Assembly: GCA_027034965.1 (NCBI GenBank)
Contig: JALVWL010000083.1
Coordinates: 1-13,200, forward strand
Origin: Candidatus Omnitrophota bacterium
GTDB lineage: Bacteria > Omnitrophota > Gorgyraeia > S143-82
DNA length: 13,200 bases
Direction of reading: 5' to 3'
Shown here piece by piece: positions 5,710 through 12,706 of this stretch (its first letter is position 1; every line of letters starts with the position of its first letter). Made by a program: the position numbers and the translations under genes. The notes under the pieces are model-generated. The model did not search any database, was not told the origin of the DNA, and was given only the letters and a program-made list of their open reading frames with translations.

Positions 5710-6933
5710 ATGGAAAAGGCGATCCTGGTTACGGTTGTTTCACGAGGAGAGAGGGGTAAGCTGCAGACCTATTTGAAGGAACTCGAGCTATTGGCGAAGA
5801 CTGCAGGTGTGGAGACGATCAGGTCTATTGGCTTTGATATAGACAGACCGACTGCCGCCTATTATATAAGTAAAGGCAAACTCGAGTTGATTAGGGAGGC
5901 AGTAGAGGAGCTAGAGCCGGATGTGGTTGTGTTTGGGATAAACCTCAAGGCAAATCAGCAGAGGAATATCGAGGATGTCCTGGATGTCAAGACAATAGAC
6001 TATACCCAGCTCATACTGGATATATTTGCCAGGCATGCCCGTACCATGGAGGGTAAGATGCAGGTAGAACTGGCCCAGCTCCAATACCTCCTGCCAAGGC
6101 TCTCAGGCAGGGGGATAATGCTTTCCAGGCTTGGGGGAGGGATAGGTACACGTGGACCTGGTGAGACGAAACTCGAGGTGGATCGCCGTAGGATAATGCA
6201 GCGGGTGTCCAGGCTGAAGAAGGAACTGGCGCGTTATAGGGACCACAGGTCGAGGATGCGATCTGCCAGGAAAAGGCATGGCGCCTCACAGATAAGCCTG
6301 GTAGGCTATACGAGTGCCGGCAAGACGACCCTTATAAACGCCCTTGCATCTGCCCATCAGAAGGTCTCTAGGGAGTTGTTCACTACCCTTGACCCTATAC
6401 TGCGAAAGGTTCGCCTGCCTGATGGACGGTATGTTGTGATATCTGATACAGTAGGGTTTATCGATAGACTGCCCCATACGCTGGTGGAGGCATTTAAGGC
6501 CACCCTTGAGGAGGTAGTTTCCTCGGATCTGTTGTTGGTGGTATTGGACGGTTCAGATGTGGATTGGCGTCGCAAGAGGAATGCTGTCTTTGATGTACTG
6601 GAGGAGATAGGTGCGAGGGAGAAGCCCATTATAACGGTAGTGAATAAGATAGATATTGCGGATTCAAGTATCCTCTCAGAGATATCCCTGCGGGCAGCCA
6701 ATCCGGTATTTGTCTCTGCCCTGACAGGAGAAGGAATAGATAAACTCCTGAGTAAGATAGCCGAGCTCCTAGTCCCCCATTTGCCTTATAATTCCTTGCT
6801 TATTCCATATGAAGATGCGGGATTGTTGAATTATATATATGAGAACGGGAAGGTCGTGAAGAGAGAGGACAGGGAAGACGGCGTATATGTGGAAGGCTGG
6901 TTTGATCTAAAGGATGGCCTTGGCAGAGGATAG
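5710..6933 (+). CDS. hflX: HflX ribosome-associated GTPase
   Basis: This 407-residue GTPase of the Obg-HflX superfamily binds the 50S subunit and splits stalled or stress-damaged ribosomes. The N-terminal HflX domain covers about residues 1-190, with VVVFGINLKANQQRNIED (72-89) and the conserved LSRLGGGIGTRGPGETKLE (138-156) leading into a helical, basic linker. The G domain has G1 GYTSAGKT (199-206), G2 TTLD (225-228), G3 DTVGF (246-250), G4 NKID (312-315) and G5 SAL (336-338). A short C-terminal domain follows and ends in YVEGWFDLKD. ATG 5710 lies 3 bases after the pabBC stop, with GAGG near 5699-5702 as a ribosome binding site. All switch motifs are intact. Confidence 0.96.
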   Translation: MEKAILVTVVSRGERGKLQTYLKELELLAKTAGVETIRSIGFDIDRPTAAYYISKGKLELIREAVEELEPDVVVFGINLKANQQRNIEDVLDVKTIDYTQLILDIFARHARTMEGKMQVELAQLQYLLPRLSGRGIMLSRLGGGIGTRGPGETKLEVDRRRIMQRVSRLKKELARYRDHRSRMRSARKRHGASQISLVGYTSAGKTTLINALASAHQKVSRELFTTLDPILRKVRLPDGRYVVISDTVGFIDRLPHTLVEAFKATLEEVVSSDLLLVVLDGSDVDWRRKRNAVFDVLEEIGAREKPIITVVNKIDIADSSILSEISLRAANPVFVSALTGEGIDKLLSKIAELLVPHLPYNSLLIPYEDAGLLNYIYENGKVVKREDREDGVYVEGWFDLKDGLGRG

Positions 6934-6937
6934 TGTT

Positions 6938-7429
6938 ATGAATGAAGTTGTGTTGGGAATAGATCCTGGAATAAATACCACTGGATATGCGGTTATCAGG
7001 ATACTGAACCGTTCCTGTTCGATTGTGGATAAGGGATATATAAGGCCGCCTAAGGGCAGGCCGTTTGCCAGGAGGCTTTCATTTTTGTATGAGTCTGTCC
7101 TCTCTATCCTGGAGGATTTTCGTCCGACAGTGGTGGTCGTTGAGGAGATATACTCACACATTAGTTATCCCTATACATCTGTATTGATGGGACATGCCAG
7201 GGGGGTCATCTTTCTGGCAATAGATAAAGCGAGTGCGCGACTGCAGACTATATCTGCCAGCAGGGTAAAGAAGGCCATCGCAGGCAGGGGAAATGCATCG
7301 AAGGAACAGATAAGGGGGGTATTGAAACAGCTGTATGGACTGGGAGAGGAATTTGATGCCTATCCTCTGGATGTAAGCGATGCACTGGCCCTTGCCACTG
7401 GTTATGTATTTCTGACGAAGAGGAAATAG
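6938..7429 (+). CDS. ruvC: RuvC Holliday junction endonuclease
   Basis: This 163-residue protein resolves four-way DNA junctions by paired nicking as a dimer. The RNase H-like fold has all four acidic residues: Asp9 in GIDPG, Glu69 in VVVEEIY, and Asp145 and Asp148 in PLDVSDALALA. The conserved GRGNASKEQI (116-125) is also present. Length is slightly below the 173 residues of the E. coli enzyme. I place the start at ATG 6938 because GAGGA at 6926-6930 precedes it by 7 bases and it gives the usual short N-terminus. An in-frame ATG at 6914 would add 8 residues and overlap hflX. ruvA and ruvB are not adjacent, and yebC, often a neighbour of ruvC, is two genes further on. Confidence 0.95.
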   Translation: MNEVVLGIDPGINTTGYAVIRILNRSCSIVDKGYIRPPKGRPFARRLSFLYESVLSILEDFRPTVVVVEEIYSHISYPYTSVLMGHARGVIFLAIDKASARLQTISASRVKKAIAGRGNASKEQIRGVLKQLYGLGEEFDAYPLDVSDALALATGYVFLTKRK

Positions 7430-7435
7430 AGACAT

Positions 7436-8332
7436 ATGAGGTTTCCAGCCGAATTTGAGTCCAGATTGAAAGGGTTTTTCCCGCGATACAGCGATGAGAT
7501 ACTGCATAACCTATATAGATCCAAAGGAGTGGTGAGTTTTCGGGTAAATCGTATAAAGGGGATGCGCAGGGATGTGATTTCTTCCCTTAAAAAACAGGGC
7601 TTTAATCTAAGACAGCTATCCTGGTACGAAGATGGATTTATCCTTATCAATAAACCTCTGAGAGAGTTACAGCAGACCAGTGCCTATCTGGAGGGCCTTA
7701 TATATGTCCAAAATCCCTCCAGTATGTTGCCGCCGTTATTTATGGAGCTCAAAAGGGGACAGAAGGTCCTTGACCTGTGTGCCGCACCAGGGAGTAAGAC
7801 CTCCCAGATAGCCTCTATCCTTGAGAATGAGTGTGAACTTGTCGCTGTGGAGAAGATAAGGCCGAGGTTCTACAAACTAAAGGCAAATCTAGAGAGGCAG
7901 GGAGTGCAGGCAGAGCTGCACCTTGTGGACGGGACCAGGATAGGTAGAGTTTACCCTGCCTACTTTGATAGAATCCTGCTGGATGCCCCATGCAGTGCAG
8001 AAGGCAGGTTCGATATAGATGAACCCAGGAGCTTTAGATATTGGTCCTTTAGGAAGGTAAAGGAGATGCAGAGGAAGCAAAAGCGGCTCTTTAAGGCTGC
8101 TTATTATGCCTTGAGACGGTCCGGGATAATGGTCTATTCGACCTGTACTTTTTCTCCAGAGGAAAATGAATTTTTGATAAAATGGGCATTGGAAAAGTTT
8201 GATGGACTCTCTGTTGTAGATAGGGACATAGGCCTTAAAAATGCCTTTCCTGGGATAGACGGACTTGGCTGGCACATAATCCCTAACGATGAGATGGAGG
8301 GATTTTATATATGTGTTTTGAGGAAGGGATAA
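7436..8332 (+). CDS. NOL1/NOP2/Sun-family RNA cytosine-C5 methyltransferase
   Basis: This 298-residue SAM-dependent enzyme would methylate C5 of a cytosine in RNA, most likely 16S rRNA as in RsmB/RsmF. The N-terminal part with FRVNRIKG (35-42) and the QNPSSMLPPL segment (92-101) resembles the RsmF-type arm. Motif I is DLCAAPGSKT (113-122). Motif IV is DAPCS with Cys186, the release cysteine. Motif VI is STCTF with Cys237, the attacking cysteine, followed by SPEENE (240-245). No PUA domain or NusB-like N-terminal domain is present, so it is shorter than RsmF and RsmB, and the exact target cannot be named. It starts 6 bases after ruvC. Confidence 0.93.
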   Translation: MRFPAEFESRLKGFFPRYSDEILHNLYRSKGVVSFRVNRIKGMRRDVISSLKKQGFNLRQLSWYEDGFILINKPLRELQQTSAYLEGLIYVQNPSSMLPPLFMELKRGQKVLDLCAAPGSKTSQIASILENECELVAVEKIRPRFYKLKANLERQGVQAELHLVDGTRIGRVYPAYFDRILLDAPCSAEGRFDIDEPRSFRYWSFRKVKEMQRKQKRLFKAAYYALRRSGIMVYSTCTFSPEENEFLIKWALEKFDGLSVVDRDIGLKNAFPGIDGLGWHIIPNDEMEGFYICVLRKG

Positions 8333-8354
8333 TTAGAAAAACGAGGAGAGATTT

Positions 8355-9116
8355 GTGAAGAAGAGGCTGGCGGTTGTTCTGGCAATTACAGTCTTGGGCT
8401 TTCTAGCCGGTAAGGTATTCCTGAATGCTATATATTATCCCCCCATATTGATGTACCATTCCCTTGATAGGGCGACCTATGGAAGCCAGTTGGGGGTCTC
8501 TGAGGATGTCTTCAGGGAGCAGATGGAGTTCCTAAAGCAGCATAAGTTTCGGGTGATTTCTCTAAAAGATCTGGCCCAAATGATAAGGGAATCAAGGCCT
8601 ATTCCTAAAAGGTCAGTGGTCATAACCTTTGATGATGGATATAAGGACAACCTAAAGGCAGTTGAGGTATTGAGGGAATATGGTTTCCCTGCCATAATCT
8701 TTATACCGGTAATCTTCGTGGACAAGGAGGGTTATCTGTCTACTGACGATATACGTTATATAGACGGCCTTGACGGAATTGACATAGGTGTTCACGGTTA
8801 TGGCCATAAATATCTGCCAGAGGCGAAGAATCTGATTAGAGAGATAGTTTTCCCCTGGAGGTTCTGGCGCGGACTCCTCGGTCATAGTGTATATGCGATT
8901 TCCTATCCTATAGGGGGTTTTAACAGGGACATCCAGGCTATAGTAAAGAGGAGCGGTTATCTGGTTGCCGTGACCACGAATAGAGGATATGATAAAGGAA
9001 TAGATATATATGCCCTGAGACGGGCAAAGGTAAAGAATTCAGATAGGGGATTGAGGTTCTGGTTTAAGGTAAGCGGATACTACGATTTCTTCAGAAAGTT
9101 GCGCAGACCAGAGTGA
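8355..9116 (+). CDS. Membrane-anchored polysaccharide deacetylase (NodB/CE4 family)
   Basis: This 253-residue protein would remove N- or O-acetyl groups from a cell-surface polysaccharide or peptidoglycan. Residues 4-25 are a hydrophobic signal anchor (LAVVLAITVLGFLAG), which places the catalytic domain outside the cytoplasm. PILMYHSL (30-37) is followed by the CE4 motif 1 TFDDG (91-95, Asp93 as base and Asp94 as metal ligand), motif 2 as HGYGH (His147 and His151, metal ligands) and SYPIGGFN (183-190). Substrate is unknown; chitin-type, PgaB-like and peptidoglycan deacetylases share these motifs. The start is GTG 8355, with GAGGAGAG at 8343-8350 well placed; no ATG fits. It is 22 bases after the methyltransferase gene and is the only surface-related gene inside the housekeeping part of this run. 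Confidence 0.92.
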   Translation: MKKRLAVVLAITVLGFLAGKVFLNAIYYPPILMYHSLDRATYGSQLGVSEDVFREQMEFLKQHKFRVISLKDLAQMIRESRPIPKRSVVITFDDGYKDNLKAVEVLREYGFPAIIFIPVIFVDKEGYLSTDDIRYIDGLDGIDIGVHGYGHKYLPEAKNLIREIVFPWRFWRGLLGHSVYAISYPIGGFNRDIQAIVKRSGYLVAVTTNRGYDKGIDIYALRRAKVKNSDRGLRFWFKVSGYYDFFRKLRRPE

Positions 9117-9119
9117 TAA

Positions 9120-9125
9120 AGGAGG
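9120..9125 (+). promoter_or_regulatory. Ribosome binding site that fixes the yebC start
   Basis: AGGAGG, 5 bases before ATG 9131. It overlaps the end of the deacetylase region and excludes the in-frame GTG at 9113, which would put the SD inside the gene. Confidence 0.85.
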
Positions 9126-9130
9126 TTGGT

Positions 9131-9883
9131 ATGTCGGGTCATTCGAAATGGCACAGCATTAGGCACAAAAAGGCTGCTAGGGACGCAAAAAGAGGAAAGA
9201 TATTTACCAAACTCATAAAGGACATAACAGTGGCCGCACGTGACGGTGGAGGGGATCCAGAGCTAAATCCCCGCCTTCGCCGGGCAATAGACAAGGCCAA
9301 GGCAGCTAATATGCCGGCAGACAATATTGAGAGGGCGATAAAAAAGGGTACGGGCGAACTGCCAGGTGTTACCTATGAATCAGTGACCTATGAGGGCTAT
9401 GGCCCTGGTGGGGTGGCAATACTTGTTCATGCCTACACAGACAATAAAAACAGAACGGTTGCAGAGATACGCCATATCTTCTCAAAAAAGGGAGGGAATA
9501 TGGCCGGTGCTGGCAGTGTCGCTTGGATCTTCAATAAAAAAGGGATTATCGTCGTTGGGAGGGACAAAATAGATGAGGACTCTCTCCTGGAGGTAGTGCT
9601 GGAGGCAGGGGCTGAGGATATGAGTTCGGAATCCGATACCTATGAGATATACTGCGAGCCGGGGGCTCTGGAGTCGGTCAGAGAGGCCCTGGATGCCAAG
9701 GGAATAGAGTATCAGTCAGCCGATGTAACGATGATACCATCGACTACTGTTTCCATAACAGATGAATCTGTAGCCAAACAGCTTCTGTCGCTTATGGAGA
9801 TGTTGGAAGAACACGACGATGTAGAAAACGTCTATTCTAATTTCGATATTCCTCAGGAGATAATGGAAAAGATAGCCGGTTAG
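9131..9883 (+). CDS. yebC: YebC/PmpR-family regulator or translation factor
   Basis: This 250-residue cytoplasmic protein starts with the invariant MSGHSKWHSIRHKK (1-14), followed by RGKIFTKLIKDI and the family region GPGGVAILV near residue 90 and IFSKKGG near 115. YebC proteins were described as DNA-binding regulators; members of the family have more recently been linked to relief of ribosome stalling at proline stretches, so the role is stated with caution. The length is typical. The start is fixed by the AGGAGG before ATG 9131; a GTG at 9113 would add 6 residues and overlap the deacetylase gene. It follows the deacetylase by 14 bases and precedes the glycosylase gene by 25. Confidence 0.96.
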   Translation: MSGHSKWHSIRHKKAARDAKRGKIFTKLIKDITVAARDGGGDPELNPRLRRAIDKAKAANMPADNIERAIKKGTGELPGVTYESVTYEGYGPGGVAILVHAYTDNKNRTVAEIRHIFSKKGGNMAGAGSVAWIFNKKGIIVVGRDKIDEDSLLEVVLEAGAEDMSSESDTYEIYCEPGALESVREALDAKGIEYQSADVTMIPSTTVSITDESVAKQLLSLMEMLEEHDDVENVYSNFDIPQEIMEKIAG

Positions 9884-9908
9884 GATTAAGTCTTTTTTTA
9901 GGGATTCT

Positions 9909-10556
9909 ATGGATACGCTTGGGGAATTAAGGGAGATATATAGGAAGATTGCCTCTGAAATAAAGGCAAGACTTGGCGAATTCAGGCAATTGATAGAGCG
10001 TTGTGACGACTATGCTATATATAAAGAACTTATCTTTTGTCTGCTTACGCCTCAGTCTAAGGCAAGGGTTTGTTGGCAGGCGGTATGCAGGTTAGAAGAG
10101 GCAGGGTTTTTATTGAGGGGAGGTCAGGAACAGATCAGGAGTTGCCTGATAGGTGTGAGGTTTAAGAATAATAAGGCCAGGTATATATTAGAGGCAAGGA
10201 ATAGGTTTGTCTGCCCCTCGAGCGGGCCCTATATGGCGGATTTTATAAAGGGATTTGATAATGTGTTGGATTTAAGGAAGTGGCTGGTAAGGGATGTGAA
10301 GGGATTGGGATATAAGGAGGCCAGCCATTTTCTTCGCAACATAGGATTAGGGAGAGACCTGGCAATTCTGGACAGACATATCCTGAAGAATCTCTGCTCC
10401 TTTGGGGTAATAGATGAGGTTCCCTCGTCGTTGACGGTCGGTAGGTATCTGGAGATTGAGGCCAGGATGCGCGAGTTTTCGGATGAGATCGATATACCTA
10501 TGGATGAGCTTGATCTACTATTGTGGTATAAAGAGGCAGGTGAGGTATTCAAATAG
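9909..10556 (+). CDS. ogg: Ogg2-type 8-oxoguanine DNA glycosylase / AP lyase
   Basis: This 215-residue enzyme would excise 8-oxoguanine from DNA and nick the abasic site. It matches the compact Ogg2 family, best known from archaea such as Methanocaldococcus, rather than Fpg/MutM. The helix-hairpin-helix-GPD region is VKGLGYKEASHFLRN (130-144) followed by LAILDRHIL (151-159). Lys136 is the expected Schiff-base nucleophile and Asp155 the catalytic acid; the 19-residue spacing equals Lys249 to Asp268 in human OGG1. The C-terminal LLLWYKEAGEVFK ends in the Lys-terminated tail that in this family reaches the damaged base. AGGGA at 9900-9904 precedes ATG 9909 by 4 bases. The T run in the 25-base gap before it has no hairpin, so read-through from yebC is expected. 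Confidence 0.88.
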   Translation: MDTLGELREIYRKIASEIKARLGEFRQLIERCDDYAIYKELIFCLLTPQSKARVCWQAVCRLEEAGFLLRGGQEQIRSCLIGVRFKNNKARYILEARNRFVCPSSGPYMADFIKGFDNVLDLRKWLVRDVKGLGYKEASHFLRNIGLGRDLAILDRHILKNLCSFGVIDEVPSSLTVGRYLEIEARMREFSDEIDIPMDELDLLLWYKEAGEVFK

Positions 10557-10586
10557 GGTATTTGGCATTGGCCAATAAAAGAGTAG

Positions 10587-10594
10587 AAGGAGGG
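10587..10594 (+). promoter_or_regulatory. Ribosome binding site that fixes the Lrp/AsnC start
   Basis: AAGGAGGG, 6 bases before ATG 10601. It makes a start at the in-frame TTG 10562 unlikely. Confidence 0.85.
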
Positions 10595-10600
10595 ATAGTT

Positions 10601-11086
10601 ATGGATGAGATATTGGAGATACTGGAGAAGGACGCAAGGACCACCCCTAAGGAGATAGCGGATATGCTTGGTATAGATGAGAAGGATGTGAAGAAGAGGA
10701 TAGCTGAATACGAAGAGAATGGGATTATCCTTGGCTATAAGGCCGTGATAAACAAAGAGGCACTTGGGATGATGAAGGATAAGGTAGTTGCCTTGATAGA
10801 GGCAAAGGTCCTGCCAGAGAAGAACGTTGGATTTGACAATACTGCCCGTAAGATATATAAATTTGACGAAGTCAAGACCTGTTATCTGGTCTCAGGTGAT
10901 TATGATCTCCTGCTCGTAGTCGAGGGAAAGGACATCCACACAGTGGCGAGCTTTGTAGCAGAGAAACTTTCTCCCATGGAATCAGTCCAGGCCACCCGGA
11001 CACACTTTATGCTCAAGAAATATAAGGAGGACGGCATAGTCCTGTCATCTCCTGAAGAAGACAAAAGGATGGCAATAAGTATTTAG
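10601..11086 (+). CDS. Lrp/AsnC-family transcriptional regulator
   Basis: This 161-residue protein has the two-part Lrp build. The winged helix-turn-helix covers about residues 1-50 (DARTTPKEIADMLG at 11-24, then a recognition helix DEKDVKKRIAEYEENG at 26-41, ending in GIILGYKAVIN). A RAM ligand-binding and oligomerisation domain covers about 60-140, with VSGDYDLLLVVEG at 97-109 and the closing ATRTHFMLKKYKEDG. The ligand, usually an amino acid, cannot be read from the sequence. The 44-base gap before it holds the 10-bp palindrome ATTGGCCAAT at 10567-10576. This could be an operator, but a palindrome of that size is expected by chance in a window this long. It lies between the glycosylase and the exported protein. 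Confidence 0.92.
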   Translation: MDEILEILEKDARTTPKEIADMLGIDEKDVKKRIAEYEENGIILGYKAVINKEALGMMKDKVVALIEAKVLPEKNVGFDNTARKIYKFDEVKTCYLVSGDYDLLLVVEGKDIHTVASFVAEKLSPMESVQATRTHFMLKKYKEDGIVLSSPEEDKRMAISI

Positions 11087-11107
11087 GGTTTTATGAAAGG
11101 GGCTGGT

Positions 11108-12646
11108 ATGAAAAGACTGGTGTTTTGTATGTCTTTGTTCCTCTATTTTGGGGCGTTTGCTTTGTATGGAGAGAACAGGAAGGAAATTACTGCCTTTTAT
11201 CCCTCTCCTTATGGCGAATATGAACAGCTTAAGAGCTTTTCCTTCCTGGTGGCAGAAAACAACAATAACTTTTTTAGAAATACCAACGCACCCAATGGTT
11301 CCATTGCTGTAGAGAATTCCATATTTGTAGGGAAAGGAAACTTCCCAACCGATAACAGCGTTCGCTTCTGGGTTAATTCTGGCACCGGTATAGATGACCA
11401 GGATACTTCTTCTTTTATCTATACTAGTGATGGCAGACTCTTGTTGGGGGATGGGGCGGCTGATGTGCTTGTTACTAATACGAATAATAACAGAGCTGTT
11501 TTTTTGGTAAAGGGTGGGGATGATTCATCTCTAATCTATACCAGTGATGGCAGGCTCCTGTTGGGGAGTAATGTAATAAATGAGGTTGACAGTGCAGATG
11601 ATAACAGGATTCTCTTGATCAGACCTGAGACGAGAGAAGGTTTTGAGGATGCAGAGATAATGGTTGGTAATTATAGCGATGGGAATTTCAATATCACTGG
11701 CCTAAGCATTGACCAAAATGGCCAACCTTCTGTTTATATGGGTGTTAATGGTCAGGTGAAGGGGTTCTTTATAGGATATGGTAATGGTACAAACTCGAGA
11801 TTTGCCTTGAGTCATGTGCAAACGAATGATGGGGAAGGGGATACCCTTATATCTGATAGTAGTATGCTTATAACCTCGATTGGTACTGGCAATGGGAATA
11901 ATGCGATTACAATATCAGCTGCGGGAGGAATATGCTTGAGTCCTCAACCTGGGACTTTGTATGCTTTTAATAACACGAATTCTGTTGCATTCCTGGATGC
12001 CGGGACTAGGAATAAGACCCTTGCTTGGGGGATAATCCAAAACAATAATCCTGTTGAATATGGCTACCTTGGTGGGGACTTAGCCAATGATAGGGTAGAG
12101 ATAGGCGCTACCACTGGGAAGTTGTTTTTGACCACTAATGGGAATCCGGCAATTGGGGTTGATGAATTCCAGCGGGTTGAGATAGGTGGAGGTGTAAATT
12201 TTACAAATAATTTAGATAGCACTATGACGGTGAATGGGGCCAATTGGCCAAATATTGCCAAGTTCCGGCAGGGCAATAGCTGGGTTGTTATCACGTCACA
12301 AGGAAATGTAGAGTTGAATCAGGGAGATGTCCTTATAGATAATGGGAGGTTGGCAGTTGGTACGGATACTCCTTCCTGGAATTATGGTGGGAAAGGCATA
12401 CGTGCGTATATCAACGGATATGTTGTTGTTAACGACGTCTATCTAAGGAGTCCGGTTAATAATTCAGTTTCTTCTGGTTGGGTTTCCAATATGATTTCCA
12501 GCAATAAGATTGACTATAGGGATTGCGCCTATACACGTGATGCACATAGTGGCAATTGTCCCAGAGGGTATGTTGCCATTGGCTTTGATTGTACTGGTAG
12601 TTGTGAAGGGTCGAATATGCGGTTGAGGTGTTGTCGGTTAAAGTGA
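11108..12646 (+). CDS. Exported, low-complexity repeat protein of unknown function
   Basis: I do not recognise a named family. The 512-residue product starts with a signal peptide (KRLVFCMSLFLYFGAFALYG, no lipobox). It is followed by KEITAFYPSPYGEYEQLK, a motif that from memory recurs in exported proteins of Omnitrophota and relatives. The middle is rich in Asn, Gly, Ser and Thr and reads like short beta strands and turns, similar in texture to phage tail-fibre or beta-solenoid proteins (GRLAVGTDTPSWNYGG is typical). A 13-residue unit IYTSDGRLLLG recurs with a 39-residue period. The last 45 residues hold six Cys (in DCAY, NCPRGY, FDCTG, SCEG, RCC), suggesting a disulfide-linked C-terminal module. 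The start is ATG 11108, with AAAGGGG 5 bases upstream; an in-frame ATG at 11093 would add 5 residues. A surface or appendage role is an inference only. Confidence 0.85.
   Translation: MKRLVFCMSLFLYFGAFALYGENRKEITAFYPSPYGEYEQLKSFSFLVAENNNNFFRNTNAPNGSIAVENSIFVGKGNFPTDNSVRFWVNSGTGIDDQDTSSFIYTSDGRLLLGDGAADVLVTNTNNNRAVFLVKGGDDSSLIYTSDGRLLLGSNVINEVDSADDNRILLIRPETREGFEDAEIMVGNYSDGNFNITGLSIDQNGQPSVYMGVNGQVKGFFIGYGNGTNSRFALSHVQTNDGEGDTLISDSSMLITSIGTGNGNNAITISAAGGICLSPQPGTLYAFNNTNSVAFLDAGTRNKTLAWGIIQNNNPVEYGYLGGDLANDRVEIGATTGKLFLTTNGNPAIGVDEFQRVEIGGGVNFTNNLDSTMTVNGANWPNIAKFRQGNSWVVITSQGNVELNQGDVLIDNGRLAVGTDTPSWNYGGKGIRAYINGYVVVNDVYLRSPVNNSVSSGWVSNMISSNKIDYRDCAYTRDAHSGNCPRGYVAIGFDCTGSCEGSNMRLRCCRLK
11411..11566 (+). 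repeat. Two copies of a 39-bp direct repeat inside the exported protein gene
   Basis: Positions 11411-11449 and 11528-11566 encode SFIYTSDGRLLLG and SLIYTSDGRLLLG. They match at about 34 of 39 bases, and most changes are synonymous. The period is 117 bases, exactly 39 codons, so the frame is kept. It points to an internal duplication with selection on the protein. Confidence 0.85.
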
Positions 12647-12706
12647 GGGATAGGGCTTTATAAGCGTATGAATAGATCGCCCTTTAAAGGCATAACATGC
12701 TAAAAT

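Noticed and set aside
6011..6701. Minus-strand open frames across hflX
   Set aside because: The HflX frame is conserved throughout with all GTPase motifs; the antisense products show no family features.
9892..9899. T run after yebC as a terminator
   Set aside because: No stable hairpin precedes it, and the glycosylase gene begins right after.
10567..10576. ATTGGCCAAT palindrome as an Lrp autoregulatory operator
   Set aside because: A 10-bp palindrome is expected about a dozen times by chance in a window of this size; there is no second site or promoter next to it.
11108..12646. Exported protein as part of a prophage tail module
   Set aside because: The beta-rich texture resembles tail fibres, but it has a signal peptide and no phage genes are nearby.
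12651..12690. AGGGC/GCCCT arms and the CCTTTAAAGG palindrome as a terminator before lepA
   Set aside because: The stem is short with a loop of over 20 bases and there is no T tract.
12698..12706. TGCTAAAAT as the lepA promoter
   Set aside because: It abuts the start codon, so transcripts from it would begin inside the gene and lack the ATG.
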